From: JBBQFI01 sp038321775
Lineage (GTDB): Bacteria; Verrucomicrobiota; Verrucomicrobiia; Chthoniobacterales; UBA10450
Direction of reading: 5' to 3'
Assembly: GCA_038321775.1 (NCBI GenBank)
Contig: JBBQFI010000004.1
Coordinates: forward strand, 124,001 to 188,000
Length of the DNA: 64,000 nt
Under the pieces are notes generated by a model. It saw nothing but the letters and a program-made list of their open reading frames with translations, was not told the origin of the DNA and made no database searches. A program made the position numbers and the translations under genes. Positions 51,812 to 60,310 of this stretch are shown here, one piece after another (position 1 is the stretch's first letter; every line of letters begins with the position of its first letter).

Positions 51812-53203
51812 CTACTTAGCGCCGGACCCGAAGATCACTGCCGGAATCGTGCGCAGTAATATCTTGAAATCCAGAGTCAGCGACCAGCGATCGATATAAT
51901 CAAGATCCAGCCTCACCCATTCTCGAAAATCGACGACTTGGTTGCGGCCACTGATCTGCCACAAACAAGTGATCCCCGGCCGAACGCTCAGGCGTCGCCG
52001 CTGCGCCGTATTTTCAAACTTCTCCACCTCATAGATCGGCAGCGGCCTGGGTCCCACCAAACTCATGTCGCCTAACAAGACATTAAAGAGCTGCGGCAAT
52101 TCATCCATGCTCGTCCGGCGCAGCCATTGGCCCAGCCGCGTGATTCTCGGATCGTTGTCCACTTTAAAGACCGGACCACGCATTTGGTTGAAAGGTTCCA
52201 TCTCCACACGTCGCATCTCCGCGTCGTTCGACATCGAGCGAAATTTATACATGACGAATGGTTTCCCGTGTTTGCCGGCGCGCTGCTGGCGAAAAATCGC
52301 CGGACCCTTGGACGTCAGTCGAATTCCAATCGCAAGGGCGATCATTGGCAAAAAGAGAATGATGATCCCGATCAACGCTGTGAAACGGTCGATGAGTTCC
52401 TTCACGAAAAGCGCCCAGGAAACATCCGGCGTCGAACGAAAAACCAACATCGGCCATCCTGCGAAAGCATCGAAGTGCGGCTTGGCGATGGAAGTCTGAA
52501 TAAAATTTGCGCCTAACCATGCGGGCACACCTTCCACTTCGCAGGCTCCGATCGCTTGTTCGACTCGATTAAGCTGGCTGTTTCCCGCCGCAAAAATCAC
52601 GCGCGATACCGCATGCCGATGCATCGCTTCTATCAGGTCGGAGATCGGTTGTTTCTCGATATCGATGCGCCCGACTATTTCCGTCAACATGCGTTGCTCC
52701 GCTGTAAAAGATCCTTCCAGCGCCGCGATATCCTGCGGAACGCCTGCGAGCAAAATACGCTCGCGCAATTCTCCACGCGCCACGCGTCCGCGAAAGATGA
52801 AACCCATTACCTGCTCTCGCGCGAGCAAGAGAATGGTTGCGATCAGGACAAAGAAAACAGGAACCGTTCTATTGTAGAGAGGTTGCTTTAGAAAAACCAC
52901 GCTTGCGCCCACGATGATACTCATTGCGACCATCGCGCGCAGAATTTGCTCCAGAGTTTTCCACTTCGATCGATTGATAGGCGATTGATAAAAACCCTGA
53001 AGCTCGAGCATAATTGGACCAAAGAGCATCACGACGATGAGCAGCCAATAGTAATTCGGAAGCGGATCGACCCGCTCCGAAATCGCAGTCGAGATTGTGC
53101 TATGCAGGCGCAGGCTGTAGGCGATGAGCAATGACAACGCGAGCAATGCCGCATCCACGACCTGCAAAATCTGTGTGTTTAATTCCTGTTTCCTTGCGAG
53201 CAT
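51812..53203 (-). CDS. Polyprenyl glycosylphosphotransferase (exopolysaccharide initiating enzyme)
   Basis: About 463 residues from MLARKQELNTQILQ; a frame open to 53293 would overlap aroD. Four N-terminal membrane helices, a central Rossmann-like CoA-binding-type region (REQVMGFIFRGRVARGE, VSRVIFAAGNSQLNRVE), one more helix (IIILFLPMIALAIGI) and the C-terminal bacterial sugar transferase domain: GKPFVMYKFRSM, DPRITRLGQWLRRTSMDELPQ, DMSLVGPRP and SVRPGITCLWQISGR. It links a sugar-1-phosphate to undecaprenyl phosphate to begin a repeat unit. No polysaccharide cluster surrounds it. Confidence 0.93.
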   Translation of the reverse strand: MLARKQELNTQILQVVDAALLALSLLIAYSLRLHSTISTAISERVDPLPNYYWLLIVVMLFGPIMLELQGFYQSPINRSKWKTLEQILRAMVAMSIIVGASVVFLKQPLYNRTVPVFFVLIATILLLAREQVMGFIFRGRVARGELRERILLAGVPQDIAALEGSFTAEQRMLTEIVGRIDIEKQPISDLIEAMHRHAVSRVIFAAGNSQLNRVEQAIGACEVEGVPAWLGANFIQTSIAKPHFDAFAGWPMLVFRSTPDVSWALFVKELIDRFTALIGIIILFLPMIALAIGIRLTSKGPAIFRQQRAGKHGKPFVMYKFRSMSNDAEMRRVEMEPFNQMRGPVFKVDNDPRITRLGQWLRRTSMDELPQLFNVLLGDMSLVGPRPLPIYEVEKFENTAQRRRLSVRPGITCLWQISGRNQVVDFREWVRLDLDYIDRWSLTLDFKILLRTIPAVIFGSGAK

Positions 53204-53251
53204 GCTAGACGGTATCGGCTGTTTCTCAGGGGAAAACGGGAGACAAAGATA

Positions 53252-53941
53252 ATGACAGCATCGCGCATGGTCAAAGCAACATCCGGTCCGCACTCCGTCG
53301 GCGTCATTGCAACCGAACAGGATCTTGTGCGCGCGTTGCGCTTGCGAAAGCCGCCCGATTTTTTCGAACTTCGACTCGATACACTCTTGTCCGTGATTGA
53401 AAACATTGTCAACGCAATCTCGAAACTGCCTTCGCCTTGTATCGTTACCGCGCGCGATCCAAAGGAAGGCGGAGCCAACAATCTTCCTTTCGCGCGGCGC
53501 CGCGCATTGTTGCTTCGCTTTCTACCGTTCAGTGCGGGCATCGATGTTGAACTCTCTTCCGCCAAAAACTTCGGTGCGATTCTCAAACGCGCGCGTGCGC
53601 GCAAGCTCTGCGTGATTCTCTCGCGGCACGATTTAAAAGACACGCCGAGTGTGAAATCGCTCATGCAAGCTGCCGATCTCGCATACTCGTTAGGCGCGAA
53701 CATTTTCAAAATCGCCGCCCGCACCGATCGTCTCGAGCAGGTCCATCTTTTGCTCGAGTTCGTGCAATCAAAATCACTCCCCCTTCCCGTGAGCGTGATG
53801 GGAATTGGCAATCTCGGCCGAGTTTCGCGCATCCGATTGGCACGGGCCGGTTCGATCTTAAACTATGTGCATCTGGGCAATCCTGGAATCGACGGGCAAT
53901 TGTCACTTGCCCAACTACGTGCGGTCCTTCGGCGGAATTAA
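53252..53941 (+). CDS. aroD: 3-dehydroquinate dehydratase, type I
   Basis: 229 residues of the type I fold. Substrate Glu39 in FFELRLD, catalytic His126 in VILSRHDLKDTP and Schiff-base Lys153 in NIFKIAART are at the expected positions, with the loop SVMGIGNLGRVSRI near the end. It removes water from 3-dehydroquinate in the shikimate pathway. The start could also be the ATG five codons later. SLGA before the lysine is encoded by a copy of the dispersed 9-mer. It is divergent from the sugar transferase. Confidence 0.93.
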   Translation: MTASRMVKATSGPHSVGVIATEQDLVRALRLRKPPDFFELRLDTLLSVIENIVNAISKLPSPCIVTARDPKEGGANNLPFARRRALLLRFLPFSAGIDVELSSAKNFGAILKRARARKLCVILSRHDLKDTPSVKSLMQAADLAYSLGANIFKIAARTDRLEQVHLLLEFVQSKSLPLPVSVMGIGNLGRVSRIRLARAGSILNYVHLGNPGIDGQLSLAQLRAVLRRN

Positions 53942-53992
53942 TCTTGTTTTGCGCGTCTCGCGGGCACGGCGGCTGCGTATTATATTTGTAAG

Positions 53993-54628
53993 ATGAAAGC
54001 GCAAAGCAAAGCGCAGCTGCCAAAAGAGATTCCCGTCATGCCGTTGCCGGGCGCGCTTCTTTTTCCCTACGCGCTCCTGCCTTTGTACATTTTCGAATCG
54101 CGTTACCGGGAGATGCTCGAGCATGCCCTCACTCACCATCGCATGTTCAGTGTCGCGCTCGTTAGGCCGAACCGCTCCGACTGGAAAACGAGCCACGATT
54201 TTTTTCATACATCGACAGCCGGCCTCGTCCGCGCTTGTGTCGAACGTGATGACGGCACATCGCATTTGATCCTGCAGGGCCTGGAACGGGTGCGCTTCAC
54301 CAGCTTTGTTCAGGAGAGTCCTTTTCCGATCGCGCGCATCAAGCCTTTGCCATCGGCGGGCAAAACCTCGGTGCAAACCGAAGCGCTCGGCGCAAAAGTT
54401 CTGGAACTTTACGATCGGTTCAAAGGCAATGGCCGGCAGTTGCCCGCCAAGGTAGATAATTATCTCTCCGAGCTTTCCGATCCCGAAATGCTGGCCGATC
54501 TCATGGCCTCGACTTTCATCAGCGATCCGTTGCGCCGGCAGGAAATTCTCGAGGAACTTTCCATTAACGAACGCCTGCGCCTCGTCATTCAATATCTGCG
54601 CGAAGAAACCGGCAGTGCTTTCGCCTAA
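53993..54628 (+). CDS. LON N-terminal (substrate-binding) domain protein
   Basis: 211 residues consisting of the Lon N-domain alone, without AAA+ or protease parts: PVMPLPGALLFPYALLPLYIFESRYREML, then DDGTSHLILQGLERVRF, ending in a helical subdomain. Such proteins probably bind unfolded substrates. The start codon is at 53993, soon after aroD in the same direction. The stop TAA is part of GCCTAACGAG at 54623 and overlaps the CGT-TAG stop of the convergent dgt gene. Confidence 0.9.
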   Translation: MKAQSKAQLPKEIPVMPLPGALLFPYALLPLYIFESRYREMLEHALTHHRMFSVALVRPNRSDWKTSHDFFHTSTAGLVRACVERDDGTSHLILQGLERVRFTSFVQESPFPIARIKPLPSAGKTSVQTEALGAKVLELYDRFKGNGRQLPAKVDNYLSELSDPEMLADLMASTFISDPLRRQEILEELSINERLRLVIQYLREETGSAFA

Positions 54629-54632
54629 CGAG
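54623..54632. repeat. Copy of dispersed motif providing stop codons to two convergent genes
   Basis: GCCTAACGAG is read GCC-TAA by the plus-strand LON-domain gene and CGT-TAG by the minus-strand dgt gene. The two genes end within four bases of each other inside this motif. Confidence 0.85.
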
Positions 54633-55803
54633 CCTCGCGCGTGTCAGCGAAGCGCGCGTGTTCCTCGAGGAGATAGCGGTCGGTCATCCCTGCGATGTAA
54701 TCGCAGATCGTGCGATACAGACCTTCGCTCTCAATCCGCTTCGTCGCCGTTTCGCCTAACGAATCCGGTTCGCGCACGAACGCATCAAAGACAACGCGCA
54801 ACATTTCGCAGGCGCGCCGGTTCACTTCCGCGACTCGTGGATGATAGTAAACATTGCGATACAAGAATTTTCGAAGCTCACGGTTCGCCGTCAGCAGATC
54901 ATCGCTGTAGCGAATCAGCGGCTTTGGTTGCCGTCGCACTTCGTCCGCACTTTGCACGCCTGCTTGCCGAATTGACTCCGCGCTGGTCAGGACCACGTCC
55001 TGCACCTGCACATCGATGATGTCGCGAATGATCAGTTTGTGTAGCTCCGGTTCATGCACATCGGGATAGCGCTCGATGACGGCGACGTGACTGCGTCGCC
55101 AGACGTCGCTCTCTTCCAGTTGCGTGGAATCGAGAATCTCGAAATCCACGGCATCGTCCAAATCGTGACTGTAGTACGTGATCTCATCAGCCAGATTAGC
55201 GATCTGCGCCTCGAGTGCGGGGCATTGATATTTTTCCTCGTTAGGCTGCGGCGGATCGTAAAACGCCTGATGCTTTTGCAAACCTTCGCGTACCTCGAAA
55301 GTTAAATTCAGCCCGGGAAATTTTGGGTAGGCATTCTCGAGTAATTCCACCACGCGCAGACTTTGCCGGTTGTGTTCGAATCCTCCGTGCTCGCGCATGC
55401 ATTCGGCCAGCATCTCCTCGCCCGAATGTCCGAAGGGCGAGTGACCGAGATCGTGCGCCAGCGCAATTGCCTCCGCCAGATCTTCATTTAAAGACAACGC
55501 GCGCGCGATCGTCCGGCTAATCGACGCCACTTCGATCGAGTGCGTCAGGCGCGTGCGCAAATGATCGCCCGTGCCGTTGAGGAAAACCTGCGTTTTATAT
55601 TCGAGGCGGCGGAATGCGCGTGAATGAATGATGCGCGCGCGATCGCGCTGATACTCCGTGCGATAAGCATGACTCTGCTCCGGAAACTTTCGGCCGCGCG
55701 AATCGCCCGATTTTTGCGCGAAAGGCGCGAGCGTTTCCCGCTCTGTCGTTTCCATTTGCTCGCGCGTCTTCCAACCAATCCGCGCGACCGATTCATTTTT
55801 CAC
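54625..55803 (-). CDS. dgt: dGTP triphosphohydrolase-like HD protein
   Basis: 392 residues; an internal ATG at 55755 is an alternative start. The Dgt pattern RDRARIIHSRAFRRLEYKTQV is followed by HD ligands in RTRLTHSIEVASISR, ALAHDLGHSPFGHSGEEML and later YYSHDLDDAVDF. The family hydrolyses dNTPs to nucleosides and triphosphate. Two copies of the dispersed 9-mer (54754 and 55237) lie in it and a third forms its stop. Confidence 0.93.
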   Translation of the reverse strand: MKNESVARIGWKTREQMETTERETLAPFAQKSGDSRGRKFPEQSHAYRTEYQRDRARIIHSRAFRRLEYKTQVFLNGTGDHLRTRLTHSIEVASISRTIARALSLNEDLAEAIALAHDLGHSPFGHSGEEMLAECMREHGGFEHNRQSLRVVELLENAYPKFPGLNLTFEVREGLQKHQAFYDPPQPNEEKYQCPALEAQIANLADEITYYSHDLDDAVDFEILDSTQLEESDVWRRSHVAVIERYPDVHEPELHKLIIRDIIDVQVQDVVLTSAESIRQAGVQSADEVRRQPKPLIRYSDDLLTANRELRKFLYRNVYYHPRVAEVNRRACEMLRVVFDAFVREPDSLGETATKRIESEGLYRTICDYIAGMTDRYLLEEHARFADTREAR

Positions 55804-55810
55804 GGCACGA

Positions 55811-56164
55811 TTATTCGTCGTTCTCTTGCGCTGGCGAGTCTGGATTTTGCGCGAGACCGGAATGCAAACTTGCCTTCAACTTTCGCACCTGTGCGCGAAC
55901 GACAAGGATATCGAAAATCGCGAGAAGAAATGCAGTAGACGTCAGCCAAATGCAGACGAACCAAAACAACATGAACCAGCCGGGATGCTGGTGCGGATTC
56001 AGAATCGATTGCAAAAATGTCGATCCGCAAAACAAAAGCAGGAGCGCGACGACCAGAAGCACGAACATCGTGTTGCGGCGCATCTTCTGATCGCGGATCA
56101 GACCGCGCGCCGAATGCAGAGCGAACGAACCGATCGCCAATTTTTTCTCCGGCCGCTTTTCCAT
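55811..56164 (-). CDS. Small two-helix membrane protein, unknown
   Basis: 117 residues with two membrane helices (TMFVLLVVALLLLFCGSTFL and WFMLFWFVCIWLTSTAFLLAIF), a basic N-terminus and an acidic C-terminus (ending SPAQENDE). Coding quality is good and it starts eight bases before dgt in the same direction, so cotranscription is likely. No family recognised. Confidence 0.65.
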   Translation of the reverse strand: MEKRPEKKLAIGSFALHSARGLIRDQKMRRNTMFVLLVVALLLLFCGSTFLQSILNPHQHPGWFMLFWFVCIWLTSTAFLLAIFDILVVRAQVRKLKASLHSGLAQNPDSPAQENDE

Positions 56165-56240
56165 TGCCGGTTCACGCTCGCTGACGCGGCAAACGCGCGC
56201 AAGACTGCGGTTCTAAAATATTGAGGAAACGCCTAACGAA

Positions 56241-56975
56241 TCACGATTTGCGCCAATAGACGCCGGTCCAATCGATCGGAATAATCTCGTCAGTGATTTT
56301 ATTGGTTTCGCGAAAATCGCGCACTGCTTTCTCGCACCCGGCGCAAGCGCCGTAGTCATCAATGATCACGTAACCGCCGCGGGATAATTTTGGATACAAA
56401 GCTTCCAGGGCGACGTGAGTCGATTCGTACAAATCGCCATCAAGACGAATTAGCGCCAGCCGATCGAACGGCGCAGACGGCAGCGTATCGCGAAACCAAC
56501 CTGGCAAAAAACAAACCTGTTCATCAAGCAATCCATACTTTTCGAAATTCGCGCGAACAGCATCCAAAGAAATGGCGAGTTCCGGATGAGCGTAAAGTTT
56601 ATCTCCTTCATCGGCCGGGTACCGCGCAGCGTCCGGTTTTGGAAGGCCCGCGAAAGAATCCGCCGCCCACACGCGGCGGTTTTTTACAGCATAAGCCTTC
56701 AAGATTGAGCGCATAAAAATGATCGCGCCACCGCGCCAAACACCCGTTTCGATCAGATCACCGGTAATGTTTTTGGCGAGCACGTCCTCGACACACTGCT
56801 GGATGTTTTCCAGGCGCTTCCAGCCGATCATCGTGTGCGCCATCGCCGGCCATTCGCGCCCCTCCAGGCGCGATTGCGTTTCGAATTGTTTAACCGCCTG
56901 CTCTTCCTTGCTGAAAATCAGATTCAGCAACACTCGCTTCATCAAATCCAGATAAAGATCGCGCGCATCGCTCAT
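56241..56975 (-). CDS. TylF/MycF-family macrocin-like O-methyltransferase
   Basis: About 244 residues from the ATG giving MSDARDLYLDLMKRVL; the frame is open upstream but that part is antisense-free shadow of pdhC. TylF features: GDLIETGVWRGGAIIFMRSIL (SAM site), WAADSFAGLPKPD, ALIRLDGDLYESTHVALEALYP (metal-binding DxD-type), and GGYVIIDDYGACAGCEKAV. The family methylates sugar hydroxyls. It starts shortly after the pdhC stop and may be read with pdhABC. An exact copy of the dispersed motif lies directly after the stop codon (56231-56240). Confidence 0.85.
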   Translation of the reverse strand: MSDARDLYLDLMKRVLLNLIFSKEEQAVKQFETQSRLEGREWPAMAHTMIGWKRLENIQQCVEDVLAKNITGDLIETGVWRGGAIIFMRSILKAYAVKNRRVWAADSFAGLPKPDAARYPADEGDKLYAHPELAISLDAVRANFEKYGLLDEQVCFLPGWFRDTLPSAPFDRLALIRLDGDLYESTHVALEALYPKLSRGGYVIIDDYGACAGCEKAVRDFRETNKITDEIIPIDWTGVYWRKS

Positions 56976-57001
56976 CGGATCCGGTCCGGACACAATCACT
57001 G

Positions 57002-58333
57002 CTAGATCAAAAGCAGCGCGGGGTTTTCCAGCAATTGCCGAAGCGCCTTCAAATAGTCGGCGCCGAGCGCGCCGTCGATGACACGATGATCGCAACTCAT
57101 CCCGATCGCCATGCGGTGGCCGACGGCGATCTGATCGCAATTATCGACGACAGGTTTTTTCGTCAGCGCGCCGATGGAAAGGATGAAGCTTTGTGGCGGA
57201 TTGATAACCGCGGAAAAATAATCGATGCCGTAACCGCCAAGATTGGAAACGGTGAACGTGCCGCCTTGAAATTCCTCCGGTTTCATCCGCTTGTTACGCG
57301 CGCGATTCGCCAAATCCTTGATCGCTTCACTGATTTCACGCAGTGATTTATTTTGCGCGGCGCGAATCACCGGCGTGACTAATCCATCTTCGATCGCAAC
57401 GGCGATGGCAAGATCGACATCGCTATATTGCACGAGCGCGTCGCCGTCGAAGGAAGCGTTCACTTTGGGAACTTTTACCGCGGCATCCACCGCCGCCTTC
57501 AAGACGAAATCGTTGATCGTGATTTTTGCGGCATCGGCGCCTTCGCCGGCTGATTTCAATTCCGCGCGCGCGCTCACAAGTGCGCCGGCATCGATCTCGA
57601 TGTTGAGATAAAAATGCGGAACTGGACCGAGACTTTCGCTGAGACGTTGCGCAATCACTTTACGCATCCCGCTTAAAGCGATGCGCGAACCTTCGCCGGC
57701 TTTCGCCGGCGTCGGCGTAGTAGCCGGAGCAGATCCTTTTTCTTTTTTAAGAGTGGCTTTCGATTTTGCGGCTCCGCGCACATCGGTTTCCGTGATGCGA
57801 CCATCCGGGCCGGTTCCACTCACGCTGGCGAGATCGACGCCAAGTTCAGCCGCTACGCGTCTCGCGACGGGCGAAGCTTTTACGCGCGCTTCATCGCCTG
57901 ACGGCGCGGCCTTCGGCTTTTCCGATTCCTGTTTCGGCTCCTCGCCTTTGGCTGTTTTTTGAGCTTCCGGCGGCGGTGTGGTTTCCTCTTCCTTCTTTTT
58001 CGCAGGCGCAGGTTTTTCCGTTTCTGCCTGCGGTTTCTTTTCTTCCTTCTTCTCCTCCTCTTTCGGTTTTTCCTCTTTCGCCGCGGGAGCCTCTTCGCCT
58101 TCCACTCCAATAAAAGCGATCTTGTCGCCGACGTTTACTTTGCCGCCTTCCTCTACAAAAATTTCCGTCAACGTCCCGTCCTCGGGCGATTCCCATTCCA
58201 TCGTCGCCTTGTCGGTTTCGATTTCGGCAATGACTTCGCCGGTCGAAACTTTGTCGCCTTTCTTTTTCTTCCAGGACACGAGCGTTCCTTCGGTCATGGT
58301 GTCGCTCAGTTTTGGCATTTGAATTTCAGGCAT
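57002..58333 (-). CDS. pdhC: Pyruvate dehydrogenase E2, dihydrolipoamide acetyltransferase
   Basis: 443 residues. One N-terminal lipoyl domain carries the lipoyl lysine in EIETDKATMEWES, followed by a long Lys/Glu/Pro/Ala linker (about 85-150), the peripheral-subunit-binding domain (VKASPVARRVAAELG) and the acyltransferase core ending HRVIDGALGADYL with catalytic His and Asp. It passes acetyl groups to CoA. Starts 14 bases after the pdhB stop; E3 is not in the window. Confidence 0.95.
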   Translation of the reverse strand: MPEIQMPKLSDTMTEGTLVSWKKKKGDKVSTGEVIAEIETDKATMEWESPEDGTLTEIFVEEGGKVNVGDKIAFIGVEGEEAPAAKEEKPKEEEKKEEKKPQAETEKPAPAKKKEEETTPPPEAQKTAKGEEPKQESEKPKAAPSGDEARVKASPVARRVAAELGVDLASVSGTGPDGRITETDVRGAAKSKATLKKEKGSAPATTPTPAKAGEGSRIALSGMRKVIAQRLSESLGPVPHFYLNIEIDAGALVSARAELKSAGEGADAAKITINDFVLKAAVDAAVKVPKVNASFDGDALVQYSDVDLAIAVAIEDGLVTPVIRAAQNKSLREISEAIKDLANRARNKRMKPEEFQGGTFTVSNLGGYGIDYFSAVINPPQSFILSIGALTKKPVVDNCDQIAVGHRMAIGMSCDHRVIDGALGADYLKALRQLLENPALLLI

Positions 58334-58342
58334 AAAAGATAA

Positions 58343-58352
58343 CTCGTTAGGC
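58343..58352 (-). repeat. Copy of dispersed motif supplying the pdhB stop codon
   Basis: On the minus strand GCC-TAA-CGAG forms the last sense codon and stop of pdhB in the short pdhB-pdhC spacer. Confidence 0.8.
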
Positions 58353-59342
58353 GTAACAAACTTTTTTTACCGCCGCGATCAATTTGTCTGCATTCGGCAG
58401 CACTGCTTTTTCCAGGCGCTCGTTATACGGCATCGGCACGTCTTCCTGAGATACGCGCAGGATCGGCGCATCGAGCTCATCAAAAATATTTTTCTGGATG
58501 CGATAGCAAACTTCGGCTCCCACGCCACAGAACGGCCGGTCCTGTTCCACAATCACAACGCGATGCGTTTTCGCGATTGAATTAAAAATCGCTTTTTCGT
58601 CGAGCGGTTTGATCGAACGAAGATCGACAACTTCCGCGCTGATATCTTCATCCTCCAGTTGTTGCGCAGCCGCGAGTGCGAGCGGGACTGTTTGCGCATA
58701 ACAAATAATCGTGACGTCGCTGCCCTCGCGTTTCACTTCCGCTTCGCCGAGCGGGATGAGCAATTCGTGCTCGAGTGGTTCGACCAATCCTTTCGAACTG
58801 TAAAGAAGTTCAGCCTCGAGAACGAGCACCGGATTGTTATCACGCACCGCGGTTTTGAGTAAACCTTTCGCGTCCCGCGGAGTCGCCGGCGTGCAGATTT
58901 TCAACCCGGGAATATTCGCATAAAGGCATTCCGTGGCGTGCGAATGCGTGGCGCCAAGCTGATGCGCCGGTCCGTTTGGACCGCGAAATGTGATCGGAAT
59001 ATTAAATTGTCCACCCGACATGGTGAGCATGTTTGGCGCGTTGTTCACCACCTGATCGAATGCGACAAGGGAAAAACTGAACGTCATGAATTCAATGATC
59101 GGCCGCAATCCGCACATCGCGGCACCGACACCCATACCAGCAAAACCATTCTCACTGATCGGCGTGTCGATGATGCGTTTTTCTCCAAAACGCTCGAGCA
59201 AACCCTGGCTCACTTTGTAAGCGCCATTGTACTCGGCCACTTCTTCGCCCATGAGAAAAACGTCGGAATCGCGCTCCAATTCTTCCGCGAGCGCTTCGTT
59301 GAGCGCCTGGCGATAAGTGATTTCACGCATTTGCATCGTCAT
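58347..59342 (-). CDS. pdhB: Pyruvate dehydrogenase E1 beta subunit
   Basis: 331 residues, normal E1-beta length. It shows FLMGEEVAEYNGAYKVSQGL, DTPISENGFAGMGVGAAM, HSHATECLYANIPGLKI and a C-terminal transketolase domain with VVIVEQDRPFCGVGAEV. It forms the thiamine-diphosphate active site with the alpha subunit. The start overlaps the pdhA stop (ATGA). It ends VCYA-stop within a copy of the dispersed motif. Confidence 0.96.
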   Translation of the reverse strand: MTMQMREITYRQALNEALAEELERDSDVFLMGEEVAEYNGAYKVSQGLLERFGEKRIIDTPISENGFAGMGVGAAMCGLRPIIEFMTFSFSLVAFDQVVNNAPNMLTMSGGQFNIPITFRGPNGPAHQLGATHSHATECLYANIPGLKICTPATPRDAKGLLKTAVRDNNPVLVLEAELLYSSKGLVEPLEHELLIPLGEAEVKREGSDVTIICYAQTVPLALAAAQQLEDEDISAEVVDLRSIKPLDEKAIFNSIAKTHRVVIVEQDRPFCGVGAEVCYRIQKNIFDELDAPILRVSQEDVPMPYNERLEKAVLPNADKLIAAVKKVCYA

Positions 59343-60304
59343 GGCACGAAGGTGTAATCGTAAAGTTTTTCCAGCGACGGTTCCGGACTCTTCTCTGCGA
59401 ATTTTACACTGGCGCTCGCCGCCTCCTTTGCGCGTTTATCGAACGCGTCGAATTGCTCGTTAGTCAATTTGCCTTCGCGCGTCAGCTGCGCGCGCAACCG
59501 TGTGATCGGATCGTCCAGCCTATATTTTTCCAACTCCTGTTTCGTACGATAGCTCGCAGGATCCGACATCGAATGTCCACGATAGCGATAAGTCCGGGCC
59601 TCGATGAAAGCGGGATGTGATTCCTTGCGAATCGAGCTAACAACTTCGCCGATTTTATCGCGCACTTCGCGAAAGTTCATTCCGTCAACGATCTCGCCCG
59701 GAATATCGTAACCTTCCGCGCGATCAACGATTTGTTTGAGCGAGGTCGAGCGTTTCACCGACGTGCCCATGGCGAACAAGTTGTTTTCGCAGATGAAGAC
59801 AACGGGCAGCTTGTAGAGCGCGGCAAGATTCAACGCTTCATGGAAACCGCCCTGGTTGATCGCGCCGTCGCCAAAGAAACAAAGTGTGACGCGATCTTCC
59901 CCGCGATACTTCGCCGCGAAAGCCATGCCCGCGGCAAGCGGGACGTGCGCGCCCACGATCGCGTGGCCGCCGTACATATTATTTTTCCGATCGAAAAAAT
60001 GCATCGACCCGCCAAGGCCGCCCGAGCAGCCGGTTTCCTTTCCGAAAAGTTCCGCCATGCACGCATCGGCAGTGGTGCCTTTGACGAGCGCATGCGCATG
60101 ATCGCGATACGCGGTGATGAAGTAATCATCGTTCCGCGTGGCGGCGTGCGCACCGACGACGACGGCTTCCTGCCCGATGTAAAGATGACAGAAGCCGCCG
60201 ATCTTCTGCGCCTGATATTGCTGACTCGCTCGTTCCTCAAAACGCCGAATCAACAGCATCAGCGCGAGCATCTCGACTTCGTCGCGTTGCTCCGCACGCT
60301 GCAT
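59339..60304 (-). CDS. pdhA: Pyruvate dehydrogenase E1 alpha subunit
   Basis: 321 residues. ThDP-binding motif GDGAINQGGFHEALNLAALYKLPVVFICENN, GSMHFFDRKNNMYGGHAIVG and the phosphorylation-loop-like YRYRGHSMSDPASYR are present. First gene of pdhABC; overlaps pdhB by four bases. A DUF6580-like membrane protein gene lies just upstream in the same direction (six bases), so it may be in the same transcript. Confidence 0.96.
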   Translation of the reverse strand: MQRAEQRDEVEMLALMLLIRRFEERASQQYQAQKIGGFCHLYIGQEAVVVGAHAATRNDDYFITAYRDHAHALVKGTTADACMAELFGKETGCSGGLGGSMHFFDRKNNMYGGHAIVGAHVPLAAGMAFAAKYRGEDRVTLCFFGDGAINQGGFHEALNLAALYKLPVVFICENNLFAMGTSVKRSTSLKQIVDRAEGYDIPGEIVDGMNFREVRDKIGEVVSSIRKESHPAFIEARTYRYRGHSMSDPASYRTKQELEKYRLDDPITRLRAQLTREGKLTNEQFDAFDKRAKEAASASVKFAEKSPEPSLEKLYDYTFVP

Positions 60305-60310
60305 GAGCGT

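Larger units (their letters stand above)
2564..58352. repeat. Dispersed 9-mer family GCCTAACGA / TCGTTAGGC (24 exact copies by eye)
   Basis: Exact copies, first base of the 9-mer: plus-strand GCCTAACGA at 2564, 9036, 11358, 12990, 15752, 19528, 28041, 35786, 47370, 54623, 54754, 56231; TCGTTAGGC (minus) at 3515, 11129, 12343, 22296, 33635, 36345, 49170, 51045, 53687, 54159, 55238, 58344. The tenth base is G in 14, A in 5, C in 5 and T in none. Four more lack only the first G (CCTAACGA at 25786, 35322, 35555, 61232). One-base variants include 616, 4742, 18383, 29729, 39772 and 50493. About 0.5 exact copies are expected by chance. The copies encode SLG, VR, SLT, PNE or stop codons, so no single peptide explains them. 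Confidence 0.85.

Noticed and set aside
51815..51832. Hairpin GCGCTA-CT-TAGCGC between ribE and the sugar transferase as a terminator
   Set aside because: It overlaps the coding end of the minus-strand gene and has no T run on either strand.
2564..58352. The dispersed GCCTAAC/GTTAGGC could be integron attC core sites (RYYYAAC/GTTRRRY)
   Set aside because: The core 7-mer fits, but copies are single, lie inside conserved genes, are extended by CGA, and lack the paired simple sites and the integrase expected of an integron.
2564..58352. The 9-mer as a KOPS- or Chi-type oriented signal
   Set aside because: Copies are split 12/12 between strands without a visible switch point, whereas such signals are strongly strand-biased along a replichore.
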